DNA of 17,598 nucleotides from CAZPUI01 sp964415525 (lineage in GTDB: Bacteria > Acidobacteriota > Holophagae > Holophagales > Holophagaceae): NCBI GenBank assembly GCA_964415525.1, contig CAYQAS010000090.1, forward strand, positions 1 through 17,598. The letters run 5' to 3'. Within the stretch, counting starts at the first letter, position 1. Each line of letters starts with the position of its first letter. Below are positions 6,262 to 13,634 of this stretch, one piece after another. A program made the position numbers and the translations under genes. The notes under the pieces were generated by a model. The model saw nothing but the letters and a program-made list of their open reading frames with translations. It ran no database searches and was not told the DNA's origin.

Positions 6262-8286
6262 CCCCGCCAGCATCGGCCCGCCGAAGCGTTCCAGGAGGCT
6301 GAAGGCCGCCAGGGGGACGAGGATCAAGTTGTAGCCGAAGGCCCAGGCGAGGTTCTGGCGAATGATGCGGTGGGATCGGCGGGCGAGGCGGTGGGCCATG
6401 AGGAGCGGCTCCAGACCTTCTCGCAGCAGGTTGAGGGCGGCGGTGGCGCGGGTGGCGTCCAGGCCCGGCAGGCTGATGCCGGCGTCCGCCTGGGCCAGGG
6501 CGGGGCCATCGTTGATGCCGTCCCCGGCGAAGGCCACCACGCGGCCTTGGGTCTGGAGATCCCGCACATAGGCCTGTTTCGCATCCGGCGTGCAGCCCCC
6601 GCTCGCTCGCTCGATGCCGATGCGCCGGGCGAGGTGGGCCACCGCTGCGGGACGGTCGCCGCTTTGGAGGTGGATTTGCAGACCTTTCGATTTGAGGGCG
6701 GCGAGGACCCTGACGGCTTCCGGTCGGAGCGTGTCCGCCAACCCGAAGATGCCCAGGATGCCCGTGTCGTCCGCAAGACCCACACCCGTGGTGGCATCGT
6801 CCATGGGGGGAAAGGGTAGGCCGAGGAAATCGGAGCTGCCCAGGCGCAGGAGGCGTCCCTCCACGATGCCCGAGACGCCGCCGCCGGGATGGGCCTTGAA
6901 GTCCCGCACCTCCGGCAGGCCGATGTTTGCGGCCGCCGCCAGGATGCCCTTGGCCAGCGGATGCTCACTGCCCCGCTCCAATGCGCCCGCCAGCCGCAAC
7001 AGCTCGTGGGTCGTGCCCGTCTCCAGGCTGAGGATCTCTGTGACTTTGGGGATGCCGGCGGTGAGGGTGCCGGTCTTGTCCAGCACGAGGTCTGTCACGC
7101 GGCCCAGGGCTTCCAGCCCGGCTGCATCCCGCACCAGCAGTCCGTGGCGGGCGGCAGTGCCCAGGGCCACGGCCACTGCCACGGGGGTGGCGAGACCCAG
7201 GGCGCAGGGACAGGCGATGACGAGCACCGTGACTGCGGGGCGCCACGCATGGGAGATGGAGCCCGAGACTGCCAGCCACCCGAGGAAGGTCAGCAGCGCG
7301 ATGCCGAGCATCACCGGCACGAAGACCCCTGCGATGCGGTCCGCAACCTCCTGCACCGGGGCGCGGGAGCCCTGGGCCTCCGCGACCTGTCGGGCGAGTC
7401 GAGCCAGCCACGTGGCCTGGCCGACGCCGTCCACCGCGACATCCAGGACGCCACCGTGAACCACCGCTCCGGCGATGACCGCATCCCCAGGCTTCACGGG
7501 CACCGGGATAGGCTCGCCCGTGAGGAGCGAGAGATCGACATCCGCCTTGCCTGCCACCACCCGCCCATCCACCGGGACGGCCTGTCCGGGCTTCACCCGC
7601 ACGGCCTCACCCGGATGCAGATCTGCCACGGGAACGGATTGCTCCGAGCCATCGACTCCCAGACGCAGGGCCGTTGCGGGCGCCAGGGCGAGGAGGTCGC
7701 CGAGACTGGAAGTGGCGCGGTGCTTGGCGCGGGCCTCCAGGTATTTGCCGGTGAGCAGGAAGGCCACCAGGGCGGCGGCGGTCTCGAAGGAGGTGTGCTT
7801 CGCTCCCGCCAGGGCCTCATGCAGCCCAGCCCCCCAGGCCACGGCACTGCCCAGGGCCACAAGGGTGTCCATGGTCGTCTCGCGGTGGATGAGCTGGCGG
7901 AGGGCGCGCAGGTGGAACCCGCCGCCCGCGCCGAATGTGACGAGGGCGGCAAGCACGGCCTGGACTGGCCAGGGCAGGTGCAGGAGATGGCCCGGCAGCA
8001 TGCCCGCCATCAAGGGCAAGGTGCAGGCCCAGGCGGCGAGCACTCGGATGAGCGCGCCGCGCTGGTCATCGGCTTCTGGCGCCTCCAACGTTTTCAGCGT
8101 GAAGCCCCTGGATGTCACGGCGGCGGCGAGGGCCTCCTGGGAGGCGCTGCCTTGGACCGTGGCCTCCTCGACGGCGAGGTTCACGGCCACGCCGGTCACG
8201 CCTTCCACGGCGGCCAGGGCCTTTTCCACACGCCGCACACAGCTGGCGCAGGTCATGCCCTCAATGCGATAGGTGGTCGTGCCCAA
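6199..8286 (-). CDS. copA: Copper-translocating P1B-type ATPase CopA
   Basis: Inner-membrane pump that exports Cu(I) at the cost of ATP. The 695 residues contain one N-terminal heavy-metal domain (GMTCASC, 10-16), the actuator motif LTGEP (255-259), the transmembrane metal site CPC (359-361), phosphorylation site DKTGT (D403), SEHPL (440-444) and the hinge GDGINDGPAL (588-597). The last membrane helices carry YN (652-653) and MGMSS (678-682), the signature of the Cu(I) subgroup rather than the zinc/cadmium one. About eight membrane segments fit the family. The start is TTG at 8286 with GGAGG 4 bases upstream; no ATG fits the N-terminus. It is third in a copZ-csoR-copA operon, 11 bases after csoR. 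Its last 89 bp region is duplicated downstream. Confidence 0.96.
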   Translation of the reverse strand: MGTTTYRIEGMTCASCVRRVEKALAAVEGVTGVAVNLAVEEATVQGSASQEALAAAVTSRGFTLKTLEAPEADDQRGALIRVLAAWACTLPLMAGMLPGHLLHLPWPVQAVLAALVTFGAGGGFHLRALRQLIHRETTMDTLVALGSAVAWGAGLHEALAGAKHTSFETAAALVAFLLTGKYLEARAKHRATSSLGDLLALAPATALRLGVDGSEQSVPVADLHPGEAVRVKPGQAVPVDGRVVAGKADVDLSLLTGEPIPVPVKPGDAVIAGAVVHGGVLDVAVDGVGQATWLARLARQVAEAQGSRAPVQEVADRIAGVFVPVMLGIALLTFLGWLAVSGSISHAWRPAVTVLVIACPCALGLATPVAVAVALGTAARHGLLVRDAAGLEALGRVTDLVLDKTGTLTAGIPKVTEILSLETGTTHELLRLAGALERGSEHPLAKGILAAAANIGLPEVRDFKAHPGGGVSGIVEGRLLRLGSSDFLGLPFPPMDDATTGVGLADDTGILGIFGLADTLRPEAVRVLAALKSKGLQIHLQSGDRPAAVAHLARRIGIERASGGCTPDAKQAYVRDLQTQGRVVAFAGDGINDGPALAQADAGISLPGLDATRATAALNLLREGLEPLLMAHRLARRSHRIIRQNLAWAFGYNLILVPLAAFSLLERFGGPMLAGAAMGMSSITVVLNALRLRKV

Positions 8287-8297
8287 GGGGCCTCCGG

Positions 8298-8591
8298 TCA
8301 GCGGTATTTCAGGATATCCATCAGCTCGGTCACCAGCTGCTCCGCGTCGCCGCGGGCCTGAGCGGTGCTGACATGGCGCTGCAAGTGGCTGCGGAGGATC
8401 AAATCCCCCACTTTGTTCAGCGCGCCGTCGATGGCGCGCAGCTGCTTGAGGACGTCCACGCAGTAGACGCTGTCGTCCTCCAGCATCCGCAAGACACCTT
8501 CCACGTGGCCCTTCACGCTCAGCAGGCGCTGTCGGGCGTCCACCCGCACCGAATCATCGAGCCGAAGCTCAGGTCCGCAGCAGTCGGCCAT
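8298..8591 (-). CDS. csoR: CsoR/RcnR-family metal-sensing repressor
   Basis: All-helical DUF156 repressor that should leave its operator when it binds metal. It has 97 residues with the family core RLLSVKGHVEGVLRMLEDD and CVDVLKQLRAIDGAL. Lining it up with CsoR and RcnR puts C44, H69 and H73 at the metal positions, spaced 25 and 4. That is a C-H-H set rather than the C-H-C of Mycobacterium CsoR. C-H-H occurs in nickel/cobalt RcnR and also in the copper-responsive Thermus thermophilus CsoR, so residues alone do not fix the metal; the copZ and copA neighbours argue for copper. An extra Cys pair (C4-C5) lies at the N-terminus. The ATG at 8591 has GAGG 5 bases before it. It starts 7 bases after copZ. 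Confidence 0.92.
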   Translation of the reverse strand: MADCCGPELRLDDSVRVDARQRLLSVKGHVEGVLRMLEDDSVYCVDVLKQLRAIDGALNKVGDLILRSHLQRHVSTAQARGDAEQLVTELMDILKYR

Positions 8592-8598
8592 GGACGCC

Positions 8599-8799
8599 TC
8601 AGCCGATCACGGTGGCGGCATAGTCCTCCGCCACAACGGCGGCCACCAGGGCCTCCGGGCTCGCCGTGCCTTCGATCTGCGCCTCGCCGGCACCTAGATC
8701 GACACGGACGGTGCTGACGCCGGCCACGCCGCGCAAAGCGTCCTCGACATGCTTCACGCAGTGGCCGCAGGTCATACCGGTGATCCTGAGGGTCGTCAT
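8599..8799 (-). CDS. copZ: Copper chaperone CopZ, heavy-metal-associated domain
   Basis: A 66-residue cytosolic metallochaperone that binds Cu(I) and hands it to CopA. It is a single HMA domain with ligand loop GMTCGHC (residues 8-14, cysteines C11 and C14) and the usual beta-alpha-beta pattern ending DYAATVIG. The start ATG at 8799 has AGGAG 5 bases upstream. The frame stays open to a TTG at 8871, but that falls in the probable promoter and ahead of the operator, so the shorter protein is preferred. It is the first gene of the copper operon, 7 bases before csoR. Its loop has GH where the CopA domain has AS, a common difference between free chaperones and pump domains. Confidence 0.93.
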   Translation of the reverse strand: MTTLRITGMTCGHCVKHVEDALRGVAGVSTVRVDLGAGEAQIEGTASPEALVAAVVAEDYAATVIG

Positions 8800-8811
8800 G
8801 GTGTGCTCCTT

Positions 8812-8837
8812 TATCCCTCCCCCCCTGGGGTGGGGTA
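8812..8837 (-). promoter_or_regulatory. CsoR-type operator in the copZ leader
   Basis: On the minus strand this reads TACCCCACCCCA, then a run of G, then GAGGGATA: a pseudo-dyad of C and G tracts bounded by TA at both ends. Known CsoR operators have this form (TA-flanked G/C tracts). It lies 13 bases upstream of the copZ ATG and ahead of the AGGAG site, as expected for autoregulation by the csoR in this operon. Confidence 0.7.
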
Positions 8838-8871
8838 AAGCTAGGGTGCGCCGGTCCTGGACAGCCGTCAA
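8838..8871 (-). promoter_or_regulatory. Possible copZ promoter
   Basis: TTGACG (8871-8866) matches a sigma-70 -35 box at five of six bases. The best -10-like sequence, TAGCTT (8843-8838), abuts the operator but leaves a 22-base spacer, longer than normal. A 17-base spacer gives only CACCCT. The -35 is credible, the -10 is not certain. Confidence 0.3.
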
Positions 8872-8961
8872 TGGAGGCGATTATTGGCTTTGATGGATCG
8901 CCTGGGTTTGGGAGGGGCCGGTCCTTGGCGACAAGCTGCCAGAATGGGCGCTGGAGCGTAC

Positions 8962-10029
8962 ATGTCCGTGGAACACGTGGAGATCCTGATCGTCGGCGGC
9001 GGCATCGCCGGCCTTGCCACGGCTCGGGCTTTGGCTCGGGCGGGCCACGGCGCCGGAACCCTGCTGCTGGAGCGGGAACCGCTGTTGGGCTTCTATGCCA
9101 GCGGACACAACGCCGGCATCGCCCGGCAGCTCACGGGCCGCGCCGAACATACCGCCCTCACCCATGCGGGACGCCGGGCACTGGCCGAACTTGGCCTCAT
9201 GGACCGCAGCGGCGGCTACCTGCTGGCGGCGGAGCCCGGAGGATTGGATGCTCTGGGGGCAGAGGCGGAGGCCTTTGGGATTCCCATCGAGCGCCGCAGC
9301 GGTTCCCCCGAGCCGGACCTCCTGGCCACGGAATACCTCCGCATTCCATCGGACGGTGTCATCGATGTGGACGCCATGCTTCACCACTGCGCCGATGCGG
9401 CCCGGGATGGGGGCGCCCGCCTCTGGCACGGGGTCGCTTGCGGCCTCATCCACCCGGGGTCGGATGGTTTCGAGGTGGAGACGGAGCGGGGCACCATCGT
9501 CGCCCGACAGCTGGTGAACGCCGCCGGGGCCTGGAGTCAGGCCGTGGGCCGCATGGCGGGCGGACTGGATATCGCCTTTGCACCCTATCGGCGCCACCTG
9601 ATCTGGAGTCCTCAACCCCGGCCCGCGGACCGGCCCTGGACCTGGTGGGTGGACCGCGATCTCTATCTGCGGCCCGAGAGCGGCGGCCTGCTGCTATGTG
9701 CCTGCGAGGAGGATCTGGTGGAGCTCCCCGCACCAGGTCAGCAGCCCCGCTCCGACGACAGCATTCTGGAGAAGCTCAGCGGGCTCCTGAAGGATCGCGC
9801 CCCGGCCCTGGCGGATGTGCCCATCGCCCGGATCTGGAGCGGCCTGCGCACCTTTGCCCCGGACCGCCGGTTCGTCCTGGGACCCGACCCTTTGAATCCC
9901 CGCCTGCACTGGATCGCGGGGCTGGGTGGTCACGGCATGACCAGTGGACTCGCGGTGGGGGAATGCGTCACTCGGGCCCTGTTGGAAGGGCACTCCACAG
10001 GACTGCTGGATCCCGCGCGTCTGGCCTGA
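8962..10029 (+). CDS. FAD-dependent oxidoreductase, DAO family
   Basis: A 355-residue cytoplasmic flavoprotein of the glycine/D-amino-acid oxidase superfamily, which oxidises amines, amino acids or hydroxy acids. The N-terminal Rossmann motif is ILIVGGGIAGLATARALARAG (glycines 12, 14 and 17) with an acidic residue closing the second strand (E37). SGHNAGIARQ (47-56) matches the flavin-contact segment common in this family. GLRTFAPDRRFVLGPDP and GLGGHGMTSG near the C-terminus form the closing FAD-binding part. The ATG at 8962 has GGAG 5 bases upstream and begins just before the Rossmann strand; the frame extends upstream to 8884 without support. It is divergent from the copper operon and 54 bases before a sensor kinase in the same direction. 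The substrate cannot be read. Confidence 0.88.
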   Translation: MSVEHVEILIVGGGIAGLATARALARAGHGAGTLLLEREPLLGFYASGHNAGIARQLTGRAEHTALTHAGRRALAELGLMDRSGGYLLAAEPGGLDALGAEAEAFGIPIERRSGSPEPDLLATEYLRIPSDGVIDVDAMLHHCADAARDGGARLWHGVACGLIHPGSDGFEVETERGTIVARQLVNAAGAWSQAVGRMAGGLDIAFAPYRRHLIWSPQPRPADRPWTWWVDRDLYLRPESGGLLLCACEEDLVELPAPGQQPRSDDSILEKLSGLLKDRAPALADVPIARIWSGLRTFAPDRRFVLGPDPLNPRLHWIAGLGGHGMTSGLAVGECVTRALLEGHSTGLLDPARLA

Positions 10030-10083
10030 ATCACCATCTCATGACCCCCGTTCCGGCATCCGATGGGATGAGTACGGGGCGTC

Positions 10084-13000
10084 ATGCGCGGAAGGGCGAT
10101 TCTTCTCAGTGGCTTGGTGTGGCTGGCAGGATCCGGCAGCTGGGCGGCGGTGCCGGAGGGACCTCCCGGTGAACCCGTGGCCATTCCGCTGGGACAGCGC
10201 ACGGGCTTCACCGGGGCCTATCCTTGCAGCGTTCGGATGGACCGCGAGGGGCGCACCTGGGTGGCCACGGATCTTGGCGGTCTCTTTGTGGGGGATGGGC
10301 TGCGGTTCCTGAAGGTGGACCTGCCGCCAGATTTGGCGGGGCAGGGCATTGGGGGCATGGAGTTCGACGGTCTGGGACGAATTTGGCTGCTCAGCACGGC
10401 CGGGCTTGCCCGCCGGGAGCACGACACCTGGACCGTGGACCCGACCATTCGACTGGACGAGATCTCCGGTGTCCGCCGGGCCGAAGGGGTGTTTCGGAGC
10501 AGATCAGGGGATCTGGCGGTGCTGGCTTCCGGGGCCGCCTTCCTGGTCCGGAATGGTGGAAGACCCGAACCGCTGAAATTGCCCGATCCAGGTCGAGGGG
10601 ATCCCGGTCTCACATGGCGGGGCGGCACGCTCATCGCCAACCAGGGCCAACAGGTCTGGCGGCGCGAGGGACAGGCCTGGATCGGGATGCCGGCCTTGCC
10701 GCTCCAAGGCACGGAGCGCATCAAGGGAGCGCTTCGCTCCGATGGGGCGGGGCACCTCTATGCTCTTACGGAGCGGCGGCTGTTCCATCTAGCTCCGGAT
10801 CAGAGGGCCTGGGATCCCTTGCCCTATCACCCTTCACCGGACGGGGATCGCATGACGGATCTCACGGATGGAGGGGTCTGGATGCTTCAGGGGGGGCAGG
10901 CCCTCCGGATCCACCAGGGTCAGATCACGCGCCTCCCATTGCCGAAGGACCTCAGCATGTATGGCACGGAAGCCCGGTGTCTGGATGCGGAGGGCAACCT
11001 ATGGCTCGCCTCCACATCCCTGATGCGGCTGCCGGCCTATGGCCTTCTGCGGGTGCATTCAGGACTGAATGGGTTGCCTTCCAATACGGTGTGGAAGATC
11101 GTCCGGGACGCCAAGGGCCGGTTGTGGGTCTCCACGGAAGTAGGCCTCTACCGCCAGGATCCAGACGGTTGGCACGGAACACTGGAAACGCCTTCGGCCC
11201 ACGGGCTCGCCTTAGGTCCGGACGGAGCCTTCTATATGCGCAGCCAGCGCAAGCTTCGCCGGGTGGATCCCGATTCGTTGAAGGCGACCCAGGTGCTGAT
11301 CCCGGCCAGGGTCGGGGCCAATGATGTGCGCAGGGGGCCGATCCTTCACGGGAACAACCTCTGGGTGGTGGACGCACGGGGGGCGCTGCTGCGGGGGACT
11401 TGGTCCAACGGAGCCTGGGCCTGGATTCGGGAAGAGGCTCCCACCATCGATCCCGGGCGCATCACCTATCCCCTGGTGGATCGGGGAGGCCGTCTCTGGC
11501 TCCTCATGTCCGACCGAACGTATGTGCAGGATCGGGGGCGCTGGGAGGAGGTGGCTGCCCTCCGAGGCCGGAACATGATCGATCTCATATCGCCAGCGGC
11601 GGATCAGGCCTACGCCATCACCTACAGTCCGCCCACCCTGCTGTCGCTGCAGCGCACCGCGGAAGGCTGGACTGCTCGAGTGGTACTCGGCCCCGGCCAA
11701 CTCCATGGGGTCGGGACGCTCTACACCGTGCATCGGGAGGACGGTGGTGCCTTTTGGCTCAACTCGGACCGGGGCGTGGTGAAGTACGACCCCGGGTACG
11801 CCCCGCACTTCACGCGGTACGGCAGTGAACTCGGGCTGCCAGCGGAGGACACCAACCAGGATGCCCTGCTGGTGGAAGGCCGAGACCGGGTCTGGGTGGG
11901 TACGGCACAGGGGCTGGCGGAACTCCGGACCGGCTCCGGCCCCGAACTCCTGCCGCTCACGCCCCCCCTGGTGCTGGAAGCCCGATGCGGAGATGCGCAC
12001 CTATCAACCGCATATCCAGTGCTCACGGTGCCATACGGCCGCGGCGCCGTGGTTTGGGAATTGGGCTTTCCCGGACCGGTGCGGGGGGAAGGGGCTCGGT
12101 TCCAGTTCCGGGAGGCGGGCGGCACCTGGGCAGAACTGGCTGGAAGTGCCCTCCAGTTCCCCGAGATCAGCCCGGGCAGCCATGTCTACGAAGTGCGGGT
12201 GATGCCGTTCCTGGGAGAGCCCGGACCCGTCCGGCGTCTCGAGATGAACGTGCTGCCGCCTTGGTACCGCCATCCCGCGGCGTACATCGCTTGGGCCGGG
12301 CTGTTGATGGGTGCCATCGCCCTCGGGGTGCGGTGGCGGCTCGCGCGCCTTCAGCGACGGAACCGGGATTTGACCGAAGCGGTGGACTGCGCCACGGAAG
12401 GGCTTCGAGCCCGGGAACGGGACCTGGAGGAGCTCAACCGCCGGCTCTATGACCTCAACGAAACGAAGAACCGGGTCATTGGTCTGGCGGCCCACGACCT
12501 GCGGAATCCCCTCTCCGGAATCCTGCTCCACGCGGAGCTGTTGGAAGAAGTCCCGGAGCCGGAGGTGCAACAGCACGCGGCTTCGACCATCCGTTCCCTC
12601 GGAGAGGCCATGCAGGACCTCATCCAGCGGCTGCTGGATGTGCATGCCATCGAGGCCGGACGGGCCGAGGCGCCTGCCCTGGTGCCCGTGGATCTGCATC
12701 GCCAGTTGGCACGGGCCTGTCTGTACGCCGCGCCCCGGGCGGCCCAGAAGAACCTCACGGTCAGCCTGGAGGATGGTTCCGGTGCCTGGGTGCTCGCTGA
12801 TGAAGGCCAGTTGAGGCAGATCCTGGATAACTACCTCAGCAATGCCCTGAAGTACGTTCCGCAGGGCACCACCATCACCCTGCGGACCCGCGAGCAGGAG
12901 CATGCCTGGCGTACTGAAGTCCAGGACGAGGGCCCCGGCCTCACAGCGGACGATCTTCTGCGCGTCTTCAGCGAATATGCCCGGCTCAGCGCCCGTCCGA

Positions 13001-13140
13001 CCGCGGGAGAGGCTTCCGTCGGACTGGGCCTCGCCCTCGTCAAACGCCTTGCGGAGGGCATGGGGGGCCGGGTGGGAGTGGAGAGCGTCGCGAGCCACGG
13101 CGCGACGTTCTGGTTGGAGTTGCCCAAGGCTCAGAGCTGA
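10084..13140 (+). CDS. Beta-propeller (Reg_prop/Y_Y_Y) sensor histidine kinase
   Basis: Large membrane sensor of 1018 residues. A signal peptide (about 1-22, cleaved near SWAA) leads to a periplasmic domain with repeated two-component-propeller motifs (REGRTWVATDLGGLF, GLGRIWLLSTAGLA, EGNLWLAS, KGRLWVSTEVGLY, RDRVWVGTAQGLAEL), about 45-615. A Y_Y_Y-type domain (about 640-725, ending SPGSHVYEVRV) and one membrane helix (about 732-750) follow, then a coiled coil. HisKA has H804 in AAHDLRNPL. The ATPase domain has N-box DNYLSNALKY (915-924), DEGPGL (948-953) and VGLGLALVK (979-987). There is no receiver or DNA-binding domain, unlike many propeller hybrids, and no response regulator is present here. 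The ligand is unknown; many relatives sense polysaccharides, but nothing here indicates that. The ATG at 10084 has only a weak GGGG upstream. Confidence 0.94.
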   Translation: MRGRAILLSGLVWLAGSGSWAAVPEGPPGEPVAIPLGQRTGFTGAYPCSVRMDREGRTWVATDLGGLFVGDGLRFLKVDLPPDLAGQGIGGMEFDGLGRIWLLSTAGLARREHDTWTVDPTIRLDEISGVRRAEGVFRSRSGDLAVLASGAAFLVRNGGRPEPLKLPDPGRGDPGLTWRGGTLIANQGQQVWRREGQAWIGMPALPLQGTERIKGALRSDGAGHLYALTERRLFHLAPDQRAWDPLPYHPSPDGDRMTDLTDGGVWMLQGGQALRIHQGQITRLPLPKDLSMYGTEARCLDAEGNLWLASTSLMRLPAYGLLRVHSGLNGLPSNTVWKIVRDAKGRLWVSTEVGLYRQDPDGWHGTLETPSAHGLALGPDGAFYMRSQRKLRRVDPDSLKATQVLIPARVGANDVRRGPILHGNNLWVVDARGALLRGTWSNGAWAWIREEAPTIDPGRITYPLVDRGGRLWLLMSDRTYVQDRGRWEEVAALRGRNMIDLISPAADQAYAITYSPPTLLSLQRTAEGWTARVVLGPGQLHGVGTLYTVHREDGGAFWLNSDRGVVKYDPGYAPHFTRYGSELGLPAEDTNQDALLVEGRDRVWVGTAQGLAELRTGSGPELLPLTPPLVLEARCGDAHLSTAYPVLTVPYGRGAVVWELGFPGPVRGEGARFQFREAGGTWAELAGSALQFPEISPGSHVYEVRVMPFLGEPGPVRRLEMNVLPPWYRHPAAYIAWAGLLMGAIALGVRWRLARLQRRNRDLTEAVDCATEGLRARERDLEELNRRLYDLNETKNRVIGLAAHDLRNPLSGILLHAELLEEVPEPEVQQHAASTIRSLGEAMQDLIQRLLDVHAIEAGRAEAPALVPVDLHRQLARACLYAAPRAAQKNLTVSLEDGSGAWVLADEGQLRQILDNYLSNALKYVPQGTTITLRTREQEHAWRTEVQDEGPGLTADDLLRVFSEYARLSARPTAGEASVGLGLALVKRLAEGMGGRVGVESVASHGATFWLELPKAQS

Positions 13141-13472
13141 TCTTTTTCCGAGAACCCGCACTGGCTGCAGCGGGGATGGTAGGGGCTGAATGGATTGGGC
13201 AGACGCCACATCCGCTCGGTCCAGCTGCCACCGCAGCGGGGGCAACGGGTGCCCGCCAGCCGCCACTGCGCGAAGAGGAGGTGTAGCGTCAGTGCCCCGA
13301 GGGAGATGGACCAGATCCGCTCGTAGGGATGCCGCCAGAGCTCCTCCAGAAAGATGAGGAAGAGGAGGGTGGAGATCACCAGTGTGGCGGCACTCCATCG
13401 GGCCTGGTTCATGCGCCGGTGCAAGGTGCGCCAAAAGGTCGGAAGGTCAGGGTGGAGGGTGTATATGGACAT
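13131..13472 (-). CDS. Small membrane protein with zinc-ribbon-like tail
   Basis: I do not recognise a named family. Its 113 residues have two hydrophobic segments (about 27-44 and 53-69), then CPRCGG (C77, C80) and CSQCGF (C102, C105), a spacing that would form a zinc ribbon on the cytoplasmic side if the two segments make a hairpin. The start at 13472 has AGGTGG 4 bases upstream. The frame is open to 13616, but those extra residues have no ribosome site and do not look like part of the protein. It converges on the histidine kinase, and the two reading frames overlap by 10 bases at their stops (13131-13140), so there is no room for a terminator between them. Function unknown. Confidence 0.72.
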   Translation of the reverse strand: MSIYTLHPDLPTFWRTLHRRMNQARWSAATLVISTLLFLIFLEELWRHPYERIWSISLGALTLHLLFAQWRLAGTRCPRCGGSWTERMWRLPNPFSPYHPRCSQCGFSEKDQL

Positions 13473-13634
13473 GGGCCACCTCGGCAGCCCAAAGATGGGG
13501 CGTGTCGGCCGGAACGTTGTGATATTCCTGGAAAATCCGTGTAACGGCAGGGGTTGCGCCTGGTCTGTCATGAACTTCCTGGGGGCATGCCTCCGTTTGC
13601 GATAGCCTAGCAACAAGAGGTATCTGGAGGCCCC

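Noticed and set aside
6889..8361. 490-residue plus-strand frame opposite copA and csoR
   Set aside because: Antisense to two clear genes, with Gly/His/Gln-rich composition and no domain pattern.
8871..10172. 433-residue plus-strand frame overlapping the oxidoreductase
   Set aside because: Arg/Gly/Pro-rich composition typical of an out-of-frame reading; the flavoprotein frame has all family motifs.
12004..13434. 476-residue minus-strand frame opposite the histidine kinase
   Set aside because: No recognisable domain; it is antisense to a kinase with complete motifs, and long antisense frames are usual in GC-rich coding DNA.
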